Below are positions 1-8,755 of a DNA stretch of 64,000 bases, one piece after another. Origin of the DNA: JABDMH01 sp964428345 (GTDB lineage: Bacteria; Bacteroidota; Bacteroidia; Chitinophagales; Saprospiraceae); NCBI GenBank assembly GCA_964428345.1, contig CAYRYD010000001.1, positions 1-64,000 of the forward strand, written 5' to 3'. A model generated the notes under the pieces. It made no database searches, was not told the origin of the DNA, and saw nothing but the letters and a program-made list of their open reading frames with translations. Numbering within the stretch: position 1 is the stretch's first letter; the number at the start of each line of letters is the position of its first letter. A program made the position numbers and the translations under genes.

Positions 1-1145
1 TGGTCTTGTGGTCTTTTGGTATTCTGGTCTTTTGGCAGGGAGCTGCCAATGTTGACAGCAGTAACTATTTGGAGCGACGATTTCAATCGCCGTAGTAGTA
101 GTCTGTTTAGTACACGGGCGAATAAATTTCTAGCTCCAGTTGGTTCTTCAATCGCAAGAGCACTGCTTCATTCTATAACGATTTTAATAAACTCTGCGAT
201 CTCCGCGCCCTCTGCGAGAGGCAAAACTCATTGGTCTTGTGGTCTTTTGGTATTCTGGTCTTTTGGTTATGGGCTGCCATTGTTGACAGCAATATCTATT
301 TGGAGCGACAATTTTAATCGCCGTAGTAGTAGTCTGTTCAGTGCATGGGCGAATAAATTCGCCCCTCCAACCGTTTCTCTAATCGCCAGAGCAATTCTAT
401 CTCTATTCTACTAATAAATCTCTGCGATCTCCGCGCCCTCTGCGAGAGGCAAAACTCATTGGTCTTGTGGTCTTTTGGTATTCTGGTCTTTTGGTTATGG
501 GCTGCCATTGTTGACAGCAATATCTATTTGGAGCGACAATTTTAATCGCCGTAGTAGTAGTCTGTTCAGTGCATGGGCGAATAAATTCGCCCCTCCAACC
601 GTTTCTCTAATCGCCAGAGCAATTCTATCTCTATTCTACTAATAAATCTCTGCGGACTCCGCGCCCTCTGCGAGATGCAATTCACATGGTCTTGTGGTCT
701 TTTGGTATTCTGGTCTTTTGGCAGGGAGCTGCCAATGTTGACAGCAGTAACTATTTGGAGCGACGATTTCAATCGCCGTAGTAGTAGTCTGTTCAGTACA
801 TGGGCGAATAAATTCGCCCCTCCAGGTGGTTCTTCAATCGCAAGAGCACTGCTTCATTCTATATCTATTCTCATAATACACCTCTGCGATCTTCGCGACC
901 TCTGCGAGATGCAATTCACATGGTCTTGTGGTCTTTTGGTATTCTGGTCTTTTGGCAGGGAGCTGCCAATGTTGACAGCAGTAACTATTTGGAGCGACGA
1001 TTTCAATCGCCGTAGTAGTAGTCTGTTCAGTACATGGGCGAATAAATTCGCCCCTCCAGTTGGTTCTTCAATCGCAAGAGCACTGCTTCGTTCTATAACG
1101 ATTTTAATAAACTCTGCGATCTCCGCGACCTCTGCGAGAGGCCAT
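1..1145. repeat. Five-unit tandem array of a ~230-bp composite palindromic repeat
   Basis: Units begin with tggtcttgtggtcttttggt at 1, 232, 460, 687 and 921, giving spacings of 227-234 bp; the last unit ends near 1145. Each unit carries, in order, a pyrimidine/G-rich lead, a ggcag/ctgcc hairpin, a palindrome of type gcgatttcaatcgc, a ~30-base spacer with gtagtagtagtctgtt, a palindrome of type gggcgaataaattcgccc, and a tail with ctctgcgatctccgcg. Open frames across the array (16-414, 675-1469) only translate the repeat and I do not call them genes. The same palindrome pair recurs inverted at 17561-17856, so this is a dispersed BIME-like family. The array starts at or before the window edge. 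Confidence 0.9.
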
Positions 1146-1392
1146 TCTCTGCGATCTCTGTGGAAAAAAAATCTCCCTCAACAAAATAAACCTCCTCCCC
1201 TCCCGTTTTTCCCTTATCAACTCCAAATACTCCCACGCAACACATCAGGATTATTTTCGATCCGGACACACTTCCTACTTGATATTGTTGGCATAAAAAT
1301 TGGTCTCCCGGCGTTGGGATACGGTCGGCTCTCTACAGATGCTCCGATTGCCCTGCGGACGATGAGACCCGATAAAACCGATTGGGTATTTG

Positions 1393-2838
1393 ATGAAATA
1401 CTGGTACAGACTTATTCCTTTACTAAGCTTTATGATCTGGCTGACAGACCTCCCTGCCCAGGAAAATGACATCGTCATCGTACGTGGCCTGCCCGTCACA
1501 CCGGCCTCCCGTTCAGCCCTGACGGCTCTGGACCAGCAATTCATCTCCTGGCAGACCCTGCAATTCGATATCACCACCCTGCATCAGCAGGTGACTGACC
1601 CCGGATTCAGACACAGGATGGACTGGTACCTGGGTGACCGGAAGATCCGGCTCTACCTGATTCCCTACGATATCCGGTCGGAAGACTACCAACTGCAAAT
1701 CCTGACTGAAAACGGGGTAGAGTCCATCAAGCCGGGGCCTTCCTATACCTACCGGGGCTGGAATCTCGATGACCCATCCAAAGAAGTGCGCCTGTCCATC
1801 ACTCCGGATTACGTAGCCGGCTTTTTGACCGACGTGGATGGCACCGAGTGGTTTATCCAGCCGGCATCCGACTTCAGCAGTAAACAGGAGCGGTATTCCG
1901 TAGTGTACCGGGCTCAGGATGCCAGGGGGATGGACGCGATCTCCTGTGGCACGGCCGACCGTCACCATATCGGTGGAGAGAGCGCACCGGCGATCAACCC
2001 CCATGCCCGGGCGGCTGGCTGTGTGGAGGCCCGGGTGGCCATCGCAGCCGACTATTCGATGTACCAAAAATACGGAAACAATGCCCAGAATCTGCAGCAG
2101 CACCTGCTGAATGTCAAAAACCTGATGGAACCTAACTATGCAATTTTTAATGTCGAGTTCCGGGTAGTCACCACTTATATAGTAACCACTTCCATCGGCA
2201 ATCCCTGGTCAGCCAGCACCAATCCCAATACTCTGCTCGACTCGTATAGTTGCTGGGCCGGTAGTGGCTTTAGTGAGCAACTGAATTGCACCGGACAGAA
2301 TGGATTTGGAGTGACCCACGATGTGGGCGAGCTCTGGACCAACCGGAATATTGACGGCAGCACGGTGGGAATTGCCTGGGGTGGCACCGTCTGCAACAGC
2401 ATGTTTAGATACAGCGTGGACCAGCATTTTACCACAGACCTGCAGAGTCTGCGCGTACTAATCGCCCATGAATGCGGGCACAATTTTGGTGCGAATCACG
2501 ATACTGGTACCAATGCCTATATTATGGCGCCATCGGTGAATGGCTCAGCTACCGCCTTTTCTGCGGTATCGCAGACAGCCATCAACGCTGATCTTCCCTA
2601 CTTTACCTGCCTCCAGTCATGCAGCACTGGTGGCAGTGGAGACTGCACTTCGTCGCTTACCGTCACCCAATCGACCGCTACCGGATACAAGGAAGCCGCC
2701 AACTCGATTCAGACCAGCGGCACCATCAATTTGTCGGCCAGCGCCACCTATAATGCCCCCACCGTACAGATCGGCAGTTCGTTTACCGTGGCAAATGGCA
2801 CTACTTTTGAGATCAGATCTACCGGATGCGACCCCTGA
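1393..2838 (+). CDS. Secreted reprolysin-like (M12B-type) zinc metalloprotease
   Basis: An exported zinc endopeptidase of about 481 residues. The N-terminus MKYWYRLIPLLSFMIWL followed by LPAQ is a Sec signal peptide. I chose ATG 1393 over the TTG one codon upstream. The catalytic motif HECGHNFGANHD lies at about residues 359-370 and fits the HExxHxxGxxHD zinc site of metzincins, with a later Met in IMAPSV as the likely Met-turn. The last ~60 residues are rich in Ser/Thr/Asn beta-strand sequence, resembling the C-terminal stacked-strand modules of secreted Saprospiria proteins, and end in GCDP. The substrate is unknown. It stands alone between the repeat array and an exported protein on the same strand. 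The protease assignment is secure; the C-terminal sorting role is inference. Confidence 0.9.
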   Translation: MKYWYRLIPLLSFMIWLTDLPAQENDIVIVRGLPVTPASRSALTALDQQFISWQTLQFDITTLHQQVTDPGFRHRMDWYLGDRKIRLYLIPYDIRSEDYQLQILTENGVESIKPGPSYTYRGWNLDDPSKEVRLSITPDYVAGFLTDVDGTEWFIQPASDFSSKQERYSVVYRAQDARGMDAISCGTADRHHIGGESAPAINPHARAAGCVEARVAIAADYSMYQKYGNNAQNLQQHLLNVKNLMEPNYAIFNVEFRVVTTYIVTTSIGNPWSASTNPNTLLDSYSCWAGSGFSEQLNCTGQNGFGVTHDVGELWTNRNIDGSTVGIAWGGTVCNSMFRYSVDQHFTTDLQSLRVLIAHECGHNFGANHDTGTNAYIMAPSVNGSATAFSAVSQTAINADLPYFTCLQSCSTGGSGDCTSSLTVTQSTATGYKEAANSIQTSGTINLSASATYNAPTVQIGSSFTVANGTTFEIRSTGCDP

Positions 2839-3162
2839 CGAACCATATACTCATTGCGAAGTAACTTTTAATCATACAGATCATGAGCAAACCACAGAAA
2901 AAATGTATCTTCAGGCTGAATATGAACAACCCCCGGGAAAACTGCCATTCCGGCCCCAAAATCCCCCGAAAGGGTGAGGGTATAAGGTTAGCAGATTGTT
3001 TATATTTACCCTGTAAGTTCAGTTGAAGAACTGACTACCAACTGGAAACCACAGGATCTCCGTTGTAAAGAGAACCATAAAACGAATCGATATTTCAAAT
3101 AACTAACAGATATTCAATTGAATCCTAAAACTAAATTTTACAACAAGCTAAAAGAATCGAAT
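2839..3162. other. Intergenic stretch, no clear gene
   Basis: About 320 bp between the metalloprotease and the next exported protein. A short frame from ATG 2883 (about 47 codons) has no recognisable features and I leave it uncalled. A tatattta box at 3000-3007 could be a weak -7 element for the downstream gene, but I see no TTG at the proper distance. Confidence 0.4.
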
Positions 3163-4263
3163 ATGAAAAAGATAATTTTTACCATAGTAATGGGTCTTGG
3201 TCTGGTATTCAGCAGTAATGGCCAGGCCCTGAAAGTGGCTGCCGATGGGAATGTGGGTGTTAATACTTCAACTCCCACTACTGTTCTCCAAGTAAAATCG
3301 AAAGGTCCAGCCACCCAGGTATTTACAATCAATAGTAGCACAAATGCACAATTAATTAAATTGAATGAATCTTCAAACAGTTCAGGTCTCTTTGCATTTA
3401 AGGATAATCTAGGCAATGAAAATATTCTGCTGAGCCCAACTGGAAGGACGTATTTTAATGGAATGAATGTTGGAATCGGCTTGCAATTTCCTTCTTCTTT
3501 ATTTGAAGTGAATGGCGTTGCGGCAAAACCTGGTGGTGGTGATTGGGCAGTTTTATCTGATCGTAGATTAAAAAAGAATATAAAGGAATTTACAGGGGGT
3601 TTAAAGGAAGTTCTCCAAATTAATCCTGTTAGTTTTCAATACAATGGAGTAGCTGGTGTGAAGGATACGGAAACAACATTTGTAGGTCTAATTGCACAGG
3701 ATGTTGAAGATGTAGCCCCTTACATGGTGAGTAGAGTTAAAAGGACTACTGAATCAAGAATAAATACAGAGAGAAATGCAGATTACCAAAGCGAATCTGT
3801 TAAAGAACAAGAATTTCTTCAACTAGATGCATCAGCTATTAGGTATATGTTAGTTAATGCAATTAAGGAACAACAGAAGCTTATTGAAGACAAAGAAAAA
3901 CGTATCCAGAAACTCGAGGAACAACTTTCGTCACTAGAAGATAAAGTCTCTCAGATTATAGACAACCAATATCATGTCACATTAGGAGGTGTTTTATCTG
4001 ATCAAGAAGGTGCAATAGGGCAAAATATTCCAAATCCTTTTGCAAAAGAAACTCAGATTTTTTATCGCATACCAGACCAGAGCTCTTTTGCTCACATCAA
4101 TATATTTGACATGCATGGCAGACTTCTTAAGACTGTTTCTATTCAACATAAAGGTAAAGGCATGCTCAACCTTACTGCCGAAGAAATCCCTTCAGGTACA
4201 TATTCATATCAATTAGTAGTTGATAATCAAATTGTAGATGCTAAGAAAATGATTAAAAATTAA
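3163..4263 (+). CDS. Exported protein with endosialidase-chaperone domain and T9SS type A sorting domain
   Basis: About 366 residues. Start at ATG 3163 gives the signal peptide MKKIIFTIVMGLGLVFSSNG; the upstream TTG at 3118 would place a long hydrophilic stretch before it. After a low-complexity N-terminal part with GVNTSTP-type beta repeats comes SDRRLKKNIKEF (about residue 132), the hallmark start of the intramolecular chaperone domain of phage tail spikes (peptidase S74), with FVGLIAQDVEDVAP as its second signature. A charged coiled coil (about residues 235-270) follows. The final ~75 residues (QNIPNPF ... GTYSYQLVVDN) form a T9SS type A sorting domain, so the protein should be exported through the outer membrane. 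Probably a trimeric cell-surface structural protein; its ligand is unknown. Confidence 0.88.
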   Translation: MKKIIFTIVMGLGLVFSSNGQALKVAADGNVGVNTSTPTTVLQVKSKGPATQVFTINSSTNAQLIKLNESSNSSGLFAFKDNLGNENILLSPTGRTYFNGMNVGIGLQFPSSLFEVNGVAAKPGGGDWAVLSDRRLKKNIKEFTGGLKEVLQINPVSFQYNGVAGVKDTETTFVGLIAQDVEDVAPYMVSRVKRTTESRINTERNADYQSESVKEQEFLQLDASAIRYMLVNAIKEQQKLIEDKEKRIQKLEEQLSSLEDKVSQIIDNQYHVTLGGVLSDQEGAIGQNIPNPFAKETQIFYRIPDQSSFAHINIFDMHGRLLKTVSIQHKGKGMLNLTAEEIPSGTYSYQLVVDNQIVDAKKMIKN

Positions 4264-4297
4264 TATTTATCAAAATATTCAATAATTAAATTCTAAT

Positions 4298-4321
4298 GAT
4301 TTCCCCTTTATAAAGGGAATC
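4298..4321 (+). terminator. Possible terminator hairpin after the T9SS protein
   Basis: Near-perfect inverted repeat (cccttta/taaaggg core extended by gatt/aatc) 35 bp after the stop at 4263. There is no long T-tract, so it may simply be a 3'-end stabilising hairpin. The rest of 4264-4560 is AT-rich with no gene I can support. Confidence 0.45.
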
Positions 4322-4560
4322 AATTAAAGTGAACCTAATATGAACTGCGTATTATCTAGATATGATATTATAGGTTATCACTTGTAAATTTGATCTCTTG
4401 ATTTCTCTGGAAAACACCCAAAAAGCACAATCCATAACGGTATTCACTTTGTCAACAATAATCATAAGAGGGGACTCATTGCAGGAAATCATGTTTTATC
4501 ACCTACGAAATAATACTCAAAGGTCAGATTTGCTTTAGATTTTAAAAATATTTCTTTTTC

Positions 4561-5292
4561 ATGACAATATCTGTCATAGTCAATCTTCACAATGAAGGTC
4601 TTATGGCATATCCTTGCCTACAAAGCGTAATAAATTCATGCTCTAAATTTTATCAAGTAACAAGTAAATCATCCGAAATTATTCTAATATTAGATCATCC
4701 TAATGAATTAACACTCGAAATAACTAATAATAAAGTGTTTAAGTCATTTAAAAGGTACATCATTGATGAGAAAGATCTTTCCTCCAGCAGAAATTTCGGG
4801 GTATCAAAAGCATCCGGTAGATATGTTGCGTTTATAGATGGAGATGATCTTTGGGGGGATGACTGGCTATGGCGTTCATACCAAACGTATGAAACATTCA
4901 ATCAACCTGTTGTCCTACATCCTGAAATGAATTATATTTTTGATCAGGATTATCATATTTTCTGGCATACAGATATGGATGATGAAACTTTTGATCTAGA
5001 TTATCTCGGAATCGCTAATTATTGGACCGCCCTATCTTTCTCCGAGAAAGTAATATATGAAAGAATCCCATTTATCAAAAATAATATCAGGGAGGGCTTT
5101 GGCTTTGAAGATTGGAATTGGAATTGTAGGACTATCGAATCAGGCATAATACATAAAATAGTTAGAAATACATGTCATTTCATACGGCGGAAAGCTAAAG
5201 GATCCATGTTATCAGAAACACATGTAAATTCTTGTCTTTTGACACCTGTTACACTTTTTAAGTCTAAGATTCATAAAAAGGAACCACTCTGA
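4561..5292 (+). CDS. Family 2 glycosyltransferase (GT-A fold)
   Basis: A 243-residue cytosolic or membrane-peripheral sugar transferase. The N-terminus MTISVIVNLHNEG is the nucleotide-binding first strand of GT2 enzymes; RNFGVSKASGRYVAFIDGDD at about residues 76-95 carries the DxD-type metal/nucleotide-sugar site; GFGFEDWNWN near residue 180 is the ED motif contributing the catalytic base. It lacks a C-terminal accessory domain. It opens the AT-rich island and shares its base composition with the sulfotransferase genes downstream. The stop at 5290-5292 precedes the IS256 target duplication (5327), so the insertion does not truncate this gene. Donor and acceptor sugars cannot be read from sequence. 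Confidence 0.82.
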   Translation: MTISVIVNLHNEGLMAYPCLQSVINSCSKFYQVTSKSSEIILILDHPNELTLEITNNKVFKSFKRYIIDEKDLSSSRNFGVSKASGRYVAFIDGDDLWGDDWLWRSYQTYETFNQPVVLHPEMNYIFDQDYHIFWHTDMDDETFDLDYLGIANYWTALSFSEKVIYERIPFIKNNIREGFGFEDWNWNCRTIESGIIHKIVRNTCHFIRRKAKGSMLSETHVNSCLLTPVTLFKSKIHKKEPL

Positions 5293-5391
5293 AATGGGAG
5301 GAGAACCGCATTGGAAGCAAAAGGTAGTTCAGAAGGTAGTATAAAGAAGATTGTGTAAACTAAGTAAAGCAATGATGAAAGAAGAAAGAAT

Positions 5392-5460
5392 AGAGAAGGC
5401 AGTGTAACGGAACCGAAGGAGCCCGTAGGGCGACTGAGGTGAAGTGGAACTGCCTTCTCT
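5392..5460 (+). promoter_or_regulatory. Structured leader hairpin upstream of the IS256 transposase
   Basis: A perfect 12-bp inverted repeat, agagaaggcagt at 5392-5403 and actgccttctct at 5449-5460, encloses a 45-base loop that holds a second hairpin, gcccgtagggc, at 5421-5431. It lies inside the insertion sequence, 58 bases before the transposase start. A folded leader like this could limit transposase expression from outside transcripts or act in trans. The fold is seen directly; the role is inference. Confidence 0.6.
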
Positions 5461-5518
5461 CGGACTTTTCAAAGGAGACACATATTGTGATTTATTAACA
5501 TATGTAAAATTCAATATT

Positions 5519-6709
5519 ATGTCTTCTAAACTTGATCTTCCCAAGGTTTTTTTCAAACAATTCAAGATCAAGGAGGAGTTTCATGCCTTCTTTAAGGATC
5601 TTTTTCAAACGGGTGTCCAGGAGATGCTCAAGGCGGAATTGGATGAGCATTTAGGCTATCTGAAACACGATCCGGCTGGCTATAATACAGGCGACTCCAG
5701 GAAGGGTTCTTACAAAAAGACCGTAAAGACCGAATCCGTTGGTGATTTAGTCCTTAACATTCCCAGAGACCGGTTATCCACCTTCAATCCCAAACTCATC
5801 CCCAAAGGGGAAAGGATGAGCGATAAGATTGAGCAGGCCATTATTGGCATGTATTCCCGTGGAATGACCACCAGCGACATTACCGAGCAAATCCAGGAGG
5901 TTTACGGAACTTCCATCAGTGAATCCACCATCTCCAATATTACCAATAAGATGCTGGAGGCGGTTCAGGCATGGCAAGACAGACCGCTGGACCCCGTCTA
6001 TTTCTGTCTGTGGATGGATGGGATCCGCATCAAAATCAAGCGTGATCATCGATACGTGAATATGTGCGTCTATCTGGTCATTGGTCTGAAAAATGACGGA
6101 CTCAAGGAAGTACTGGGCATGTGGCTGGATGAAAATGAATCCGCTGCCTTTTGGCTTAAAGTCCTCTCCGATCTCAAAAAACGGGGAGTTCAGGATGTCC
6201 TAATTGCCAGTACCGATAACCTTACCGGATTCACCAAAGCCATTCAAGCCGCCTTTCCGGATGCCATTTGTCAACTCTGCATTGTGCATCAGATCCGTAA
6301 TTGCTGCAAATTTGTGGTCTGGAAGGACCGAAAAACATTCTGTTCGGATATGAAAATAATATACACCGCACCAACCCGGGAAAGTGGTCTTCAGGCTCTC
6401 GAACAATTAAAATCCAAATGGGGTGACAAATATCACTACGCCATCCAATCCTGGTATGACAAATGGGAACACCTATCTTCCTTGATTGACTTCCCACCAG
6501 AAATCCGTACCATCATGTACACTACCAATACCATCGAAAATCTCAATCGTGGTATCCGAAAGTATACGAAAACCAAGTCTCAATTTGTCGACGAGTCTGC
6601 AGCTAAAAAAGCCGTTTACCTCGCTATCCTTAATATCGAAAAAAAATGGTCTATGCCGATCAGAAATTGGGGATTAGTCCTCAATCAATTTATCATTATC
6701 TTTGACTAA
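5519..6709 (+). CDS. IS256-family transposase (DDE)
   Basis: A mutator-type transposase of 396 residues, full length for the family. ATG 5519 (MSSKLDLPK) is preferred to the in-frame start at 5444, because that stretch overlaps the leader hairpin. The catalytic triad is visible: Asp in CLWMDGIRIK, Asp in ASTDNLTGF, and Glu in TTNTIENLNRGIRK; the conserved C-x2-H block appears as LCIVHQIRN. The N-terminal part has the FxxGVQEMLKAELDEHLGY signature of IS256 proteins. The frame shows no damage, so the enzyme is probably active and mobilises the 5335-6766 element. Confidence 0.95.
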   Translation: MSSKLDLPKVFFKQFKIKEEFHAFFKDLFQTGVQEMLKAELDEHLGYLKHDPAGYNTGDSRKGSYKKTVKTESVGDLVLNIPRDRLSTFNPKLIPKGERMSDKIEQAIIGMYSRGMTTSDITEQIQEVYGTSISESTISNITNKMLEAVQAWQDRPLDPVYFCLWMDGIRIKIKRDHRYVNMCVYLVIGLKNDGLKEVLGMWLDENESAAFWLKVLSDLKKRGVQDVLIASTDNLTGFTKAIQAAFPDAICQLCIVHQIRNCCKFVVWKDRKTFCSDMKIIYTAPTRESGLQALEQLKSKWGDKYHYAIQSWYDKWEHLSSLIDFPPEIRTIMYTTNTIENLNRGIRKYTKTKSQFVDESAAKKAVYLAILNIEKKWSMPIRNWGLVLNQFIIIFD

Positions 6710-6880
6710 AGATGTCGCCTTTGATTTCTTTCAAAATTCAGTTTACACAAATTATTTTATAGTCTCGTTCAGAATGGATGATTCTCGATCTAAGCCTAGA
6801 TGGTCGCCCTTAGAGTCTAACGAAACTACTCCTACCTCCGGTCTTTTTTATCTCTCACAAATTACGATAGCAGTCCTTTT

Positions 6881-7636
6881 CTAAAAATTTAATATTGGAA
6901 TTTCCAAATCAAATCGCCTATAACCTTTCTGAATGTCTTCAATAATTCCAGTATCAATCAAGTTACAATCCCAAAAAATCTTTAATAGAGTTTCCTTCTC
7001 GATATCCGTAACCTTTATTTTATTGGAAAACAACTTATTTTCAAATGCCCCTAAACATTGATCCTTATACTCCAGACTGCAGAAGTCCAATATCTTCCGA
7101 GTTGTTGATTCCTGATTTTCAACTAGATCTATGAAATCAATGGCAAATTCAATTCTAGATTTAGGATGAGCAATTATTCTAGACATAAGCCATACACTAT
7201 CGATAATATCACGATAATTCCTATTCCACCACCTATGACTTGAAATTATAACTTCCATTGGATCTCGCATAACAGTAAAGAATTTAGCATTTGGAAATAC
7301 TTCTAGCATTACATCCCAATACCAGTCTAAGAATTCCTCAACATTTGGAAATACCTTGTATATAATTGGCACACCTATAGGCTTATGGAACCAAGTTTTT
7401 TCGTCACTTTGAAAAAGTGTGATAAACAAATTCCTAATACAGCTAGCGATAAAATACTGTTTCTCAGTAATAAGACTCTCTTCCATTGATTTATAAACTC
7501 CATGTATAAGATTAACCGTTTCACCAATATAAATGGCATCCGGATGTCGGTGTATCATTTGTGAGATCAAGGATGTCCCAGACCTGCCATTAGCAATCAA
7601 GGTCAGGGGTGACTCAACATTCAATATATTCGGCAT
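6881..7636 (-). CDS. Sulfotransferase family protein
   Basis: A 251-residue PAPS-dependent sulfotransferase candidate. NGRSGTSLI at residues 16-24 is the 5'-phosphosulfate-binding P-loop, and FTVMRDPMEVIISSHRWW from about residue 120 is the 3'-phosphate-binding block (Arg-Asp-Pro then Ser). The family transfers sulfate from PAPS to hydroxyl groups of glycans or lipids. It has no signal peptide and should act in the cytosol. It lies in the AT-rich island between two glycosyltransferases, so the likely acceptor is the surface glycan they build. It is convergent with the IS256 transposase. Acceptor specificity cannot be predicted. Confidence 0.8.
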   Translation of the reverse strand: MPNILNVESPLTLIANGRSGTSLISQMIHRHPDAIYIGETVNLIHGVYKSMEESLITEKQYFIASCIRNLFITLFQSDEKTWFHKPIGVPIIYKVFPNVEEFLDWYWDVMLEVFPNAKFFTVMRDPMEVIISSHRWWNRNYRDIIDSVWLMSRIIAHPKSRIEFAIDFIDLVENQESTTRKILDFCSLEYKDQCLGAFENKLFSNKIKVTDIEKETLLKIFWDCNLIDTGIIEDIQKGYRRFDLEIPILNF

Positions 7637-8020
7637 ATCACTAAGTAAATTCTAAATACACAAATGATTCAAATAGTTCTTGAATTAAAGACCATTAAAA
7701 TCCATTAAATTTCATAATTAAAAACCATTTTATAATACATGTTTATTTATAATTAATCTATAATATTACCAACCTTTTGATTCATACTATTAATCAATAA
7801 ACATTTGCGAATTTGCGCATACACAATGACTGTTGTTTCTCCCGAATTCTTAAATAAATGTTCTTAGATCATCAAAAAAAATCATTAGATTTAGACGAGA
7901 GCATGCTTTGTTTGTTTAAACTATAAGGTACTCAATTTGAGCGACTCACAGATACTAAACACATGCTCTTTCTTTATTACATTTCAGGTACCGAAACTTG
8001 AGTCAATAATTCAATAATCC
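7637..8020. other. AT-rich intergenic region, nothing recognised
   Basis: About 380 bp of strongly AT-rich sequence between two minus-strand sulfotransferase genes. I see no open frame of note, no RNA gene and no clean hairpin. It presumably holds the promoter of the 6881-7636 gene. Confidence 0.4.
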
Positions 8021-8706
8021 TCAATATTTTGGTATTGGATACTTAAAATAAACATAATCTTTGTAATATCTTTCGATAATCATTTCAATAGTCTTTGATT
8101 TTAATTGTTCTCTCCAGCGATGTGTTCTTGATGCCTCCGTCTGATTACCATAGTTTAAAAGCGAAATATTTGGCAATCGAATTCTTTTTGATATCTCAGC
8201 AAAATCATCCTCCAATCTCTCAAATTTTCCAACAAAATCAAGGATCAATTTATCTTCCCGATCACAAATAAAAGTATACTGAGATCTAAAATGTTCATTA
8301 GAGTCCTTATCTTCAATCGTATAGATAGATTCTACGAATTCATAAAATGACATACCTCCCCAAAAATAACCTTTATGCATATCATACAAGGCCCGACTTA
8401 CGCCATTCTTTAACCATTTACTCTCATATGTGGGATCCTAACCGGAATTTTACTTTTGTAACATGAATAAAGTCGAGAAATTGGTTCACGTACAAAACCA
8501 AATTTGAAATATTTTTCAAGATCCACCATATCATCGATATATACTCTAGGCATTTTATTATGTACTATCTCCTTTCTTTCGATTTTAATCTGAAGTATTT
8601 TTCCGAGCGTCAACTTTATACTTGAACATGCGACCTTAGGAATAGGAAAATATATTGCATTAAACTTTTTCAATAGAATTCGTTCTGGATCTGTAATATA
8701 TTTCAT
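8021..8706 (-). pseudogene. Frameshifted Sulfotransfer_2-type sulfotransferase
   Basis: Two consecutive minus-strand frames make one gene. The 5' part (8706 to 8410) has PIPKVACSSIKLTLGK, the PAPS-binding loop of carbohydrate-type sulfotransferases, and GFVREPISRLYSCY, the 3'-phosphate site. The 3' part (8389 to 8021) has MSFYEFVESI, then SQYTFICDREDKLILDFVGK, the conserved tail of the same family. Reading the second frame upstream gives SKWLKNGVSRALYDMHKG, so a single-base shift near 8415-8430 joins the halves into a normal ~225-residue protein. It is either a recent pseudogene or a base-calling error in AT-rich sequence. It sits with two other sulfotransferases and a large glycosyltransferase on the same strand. 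Confidence 0.78.
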
Positions 8707-8755
8707 TTCTCATCTATATCTATTGTATCCATAAAAATAAAGTTAATCTCAATCC

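Larger units (their letters stand above)
5335..6766 (+). mobile_element. Complete IS256-family insertion sequence with 8-bp target duplication
   Basis: The 1432-bp element is bounded by imperfect 27-bp inverted repeats at 5335-5361 and 6740-6766 (20 of 27 positions match; shared inner core ttgtgtaaact). Both ends abut the direct repeat gttcagaa (5327-5334 and 6767-6774), an 8-bp target duplication typical of IS256. Inside are a strong 5' hairpin (5392-5460) and one intact transposase gene. The intact ends, duplication and reading frame suggest a fairly recent insertion between the GT2 and sulfotransferase genes. Confidence 0.92.

Noticed and set aside
1..1145. CRISPR array
   Set aside because: Units are ~230 bp with near-identical content throughout; there are no short repeats with unique spacers and no cas genes.
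16..1469. Long plus-strand frames through the tandem array
   Set aside because: They translate the 230-bp repeat units (same peptide recurring) and have no independent coding signal.
1513..2103. 196-codon minus-strand frame
   Set aside because: Antisense of the metalloprotease gene; no domain or signal.
4561..5292. Truncation of the GT2 gene by the IS256 element
   Set aside because: The stop codon precedes the 8-bp target duplication by more than 30 bp.
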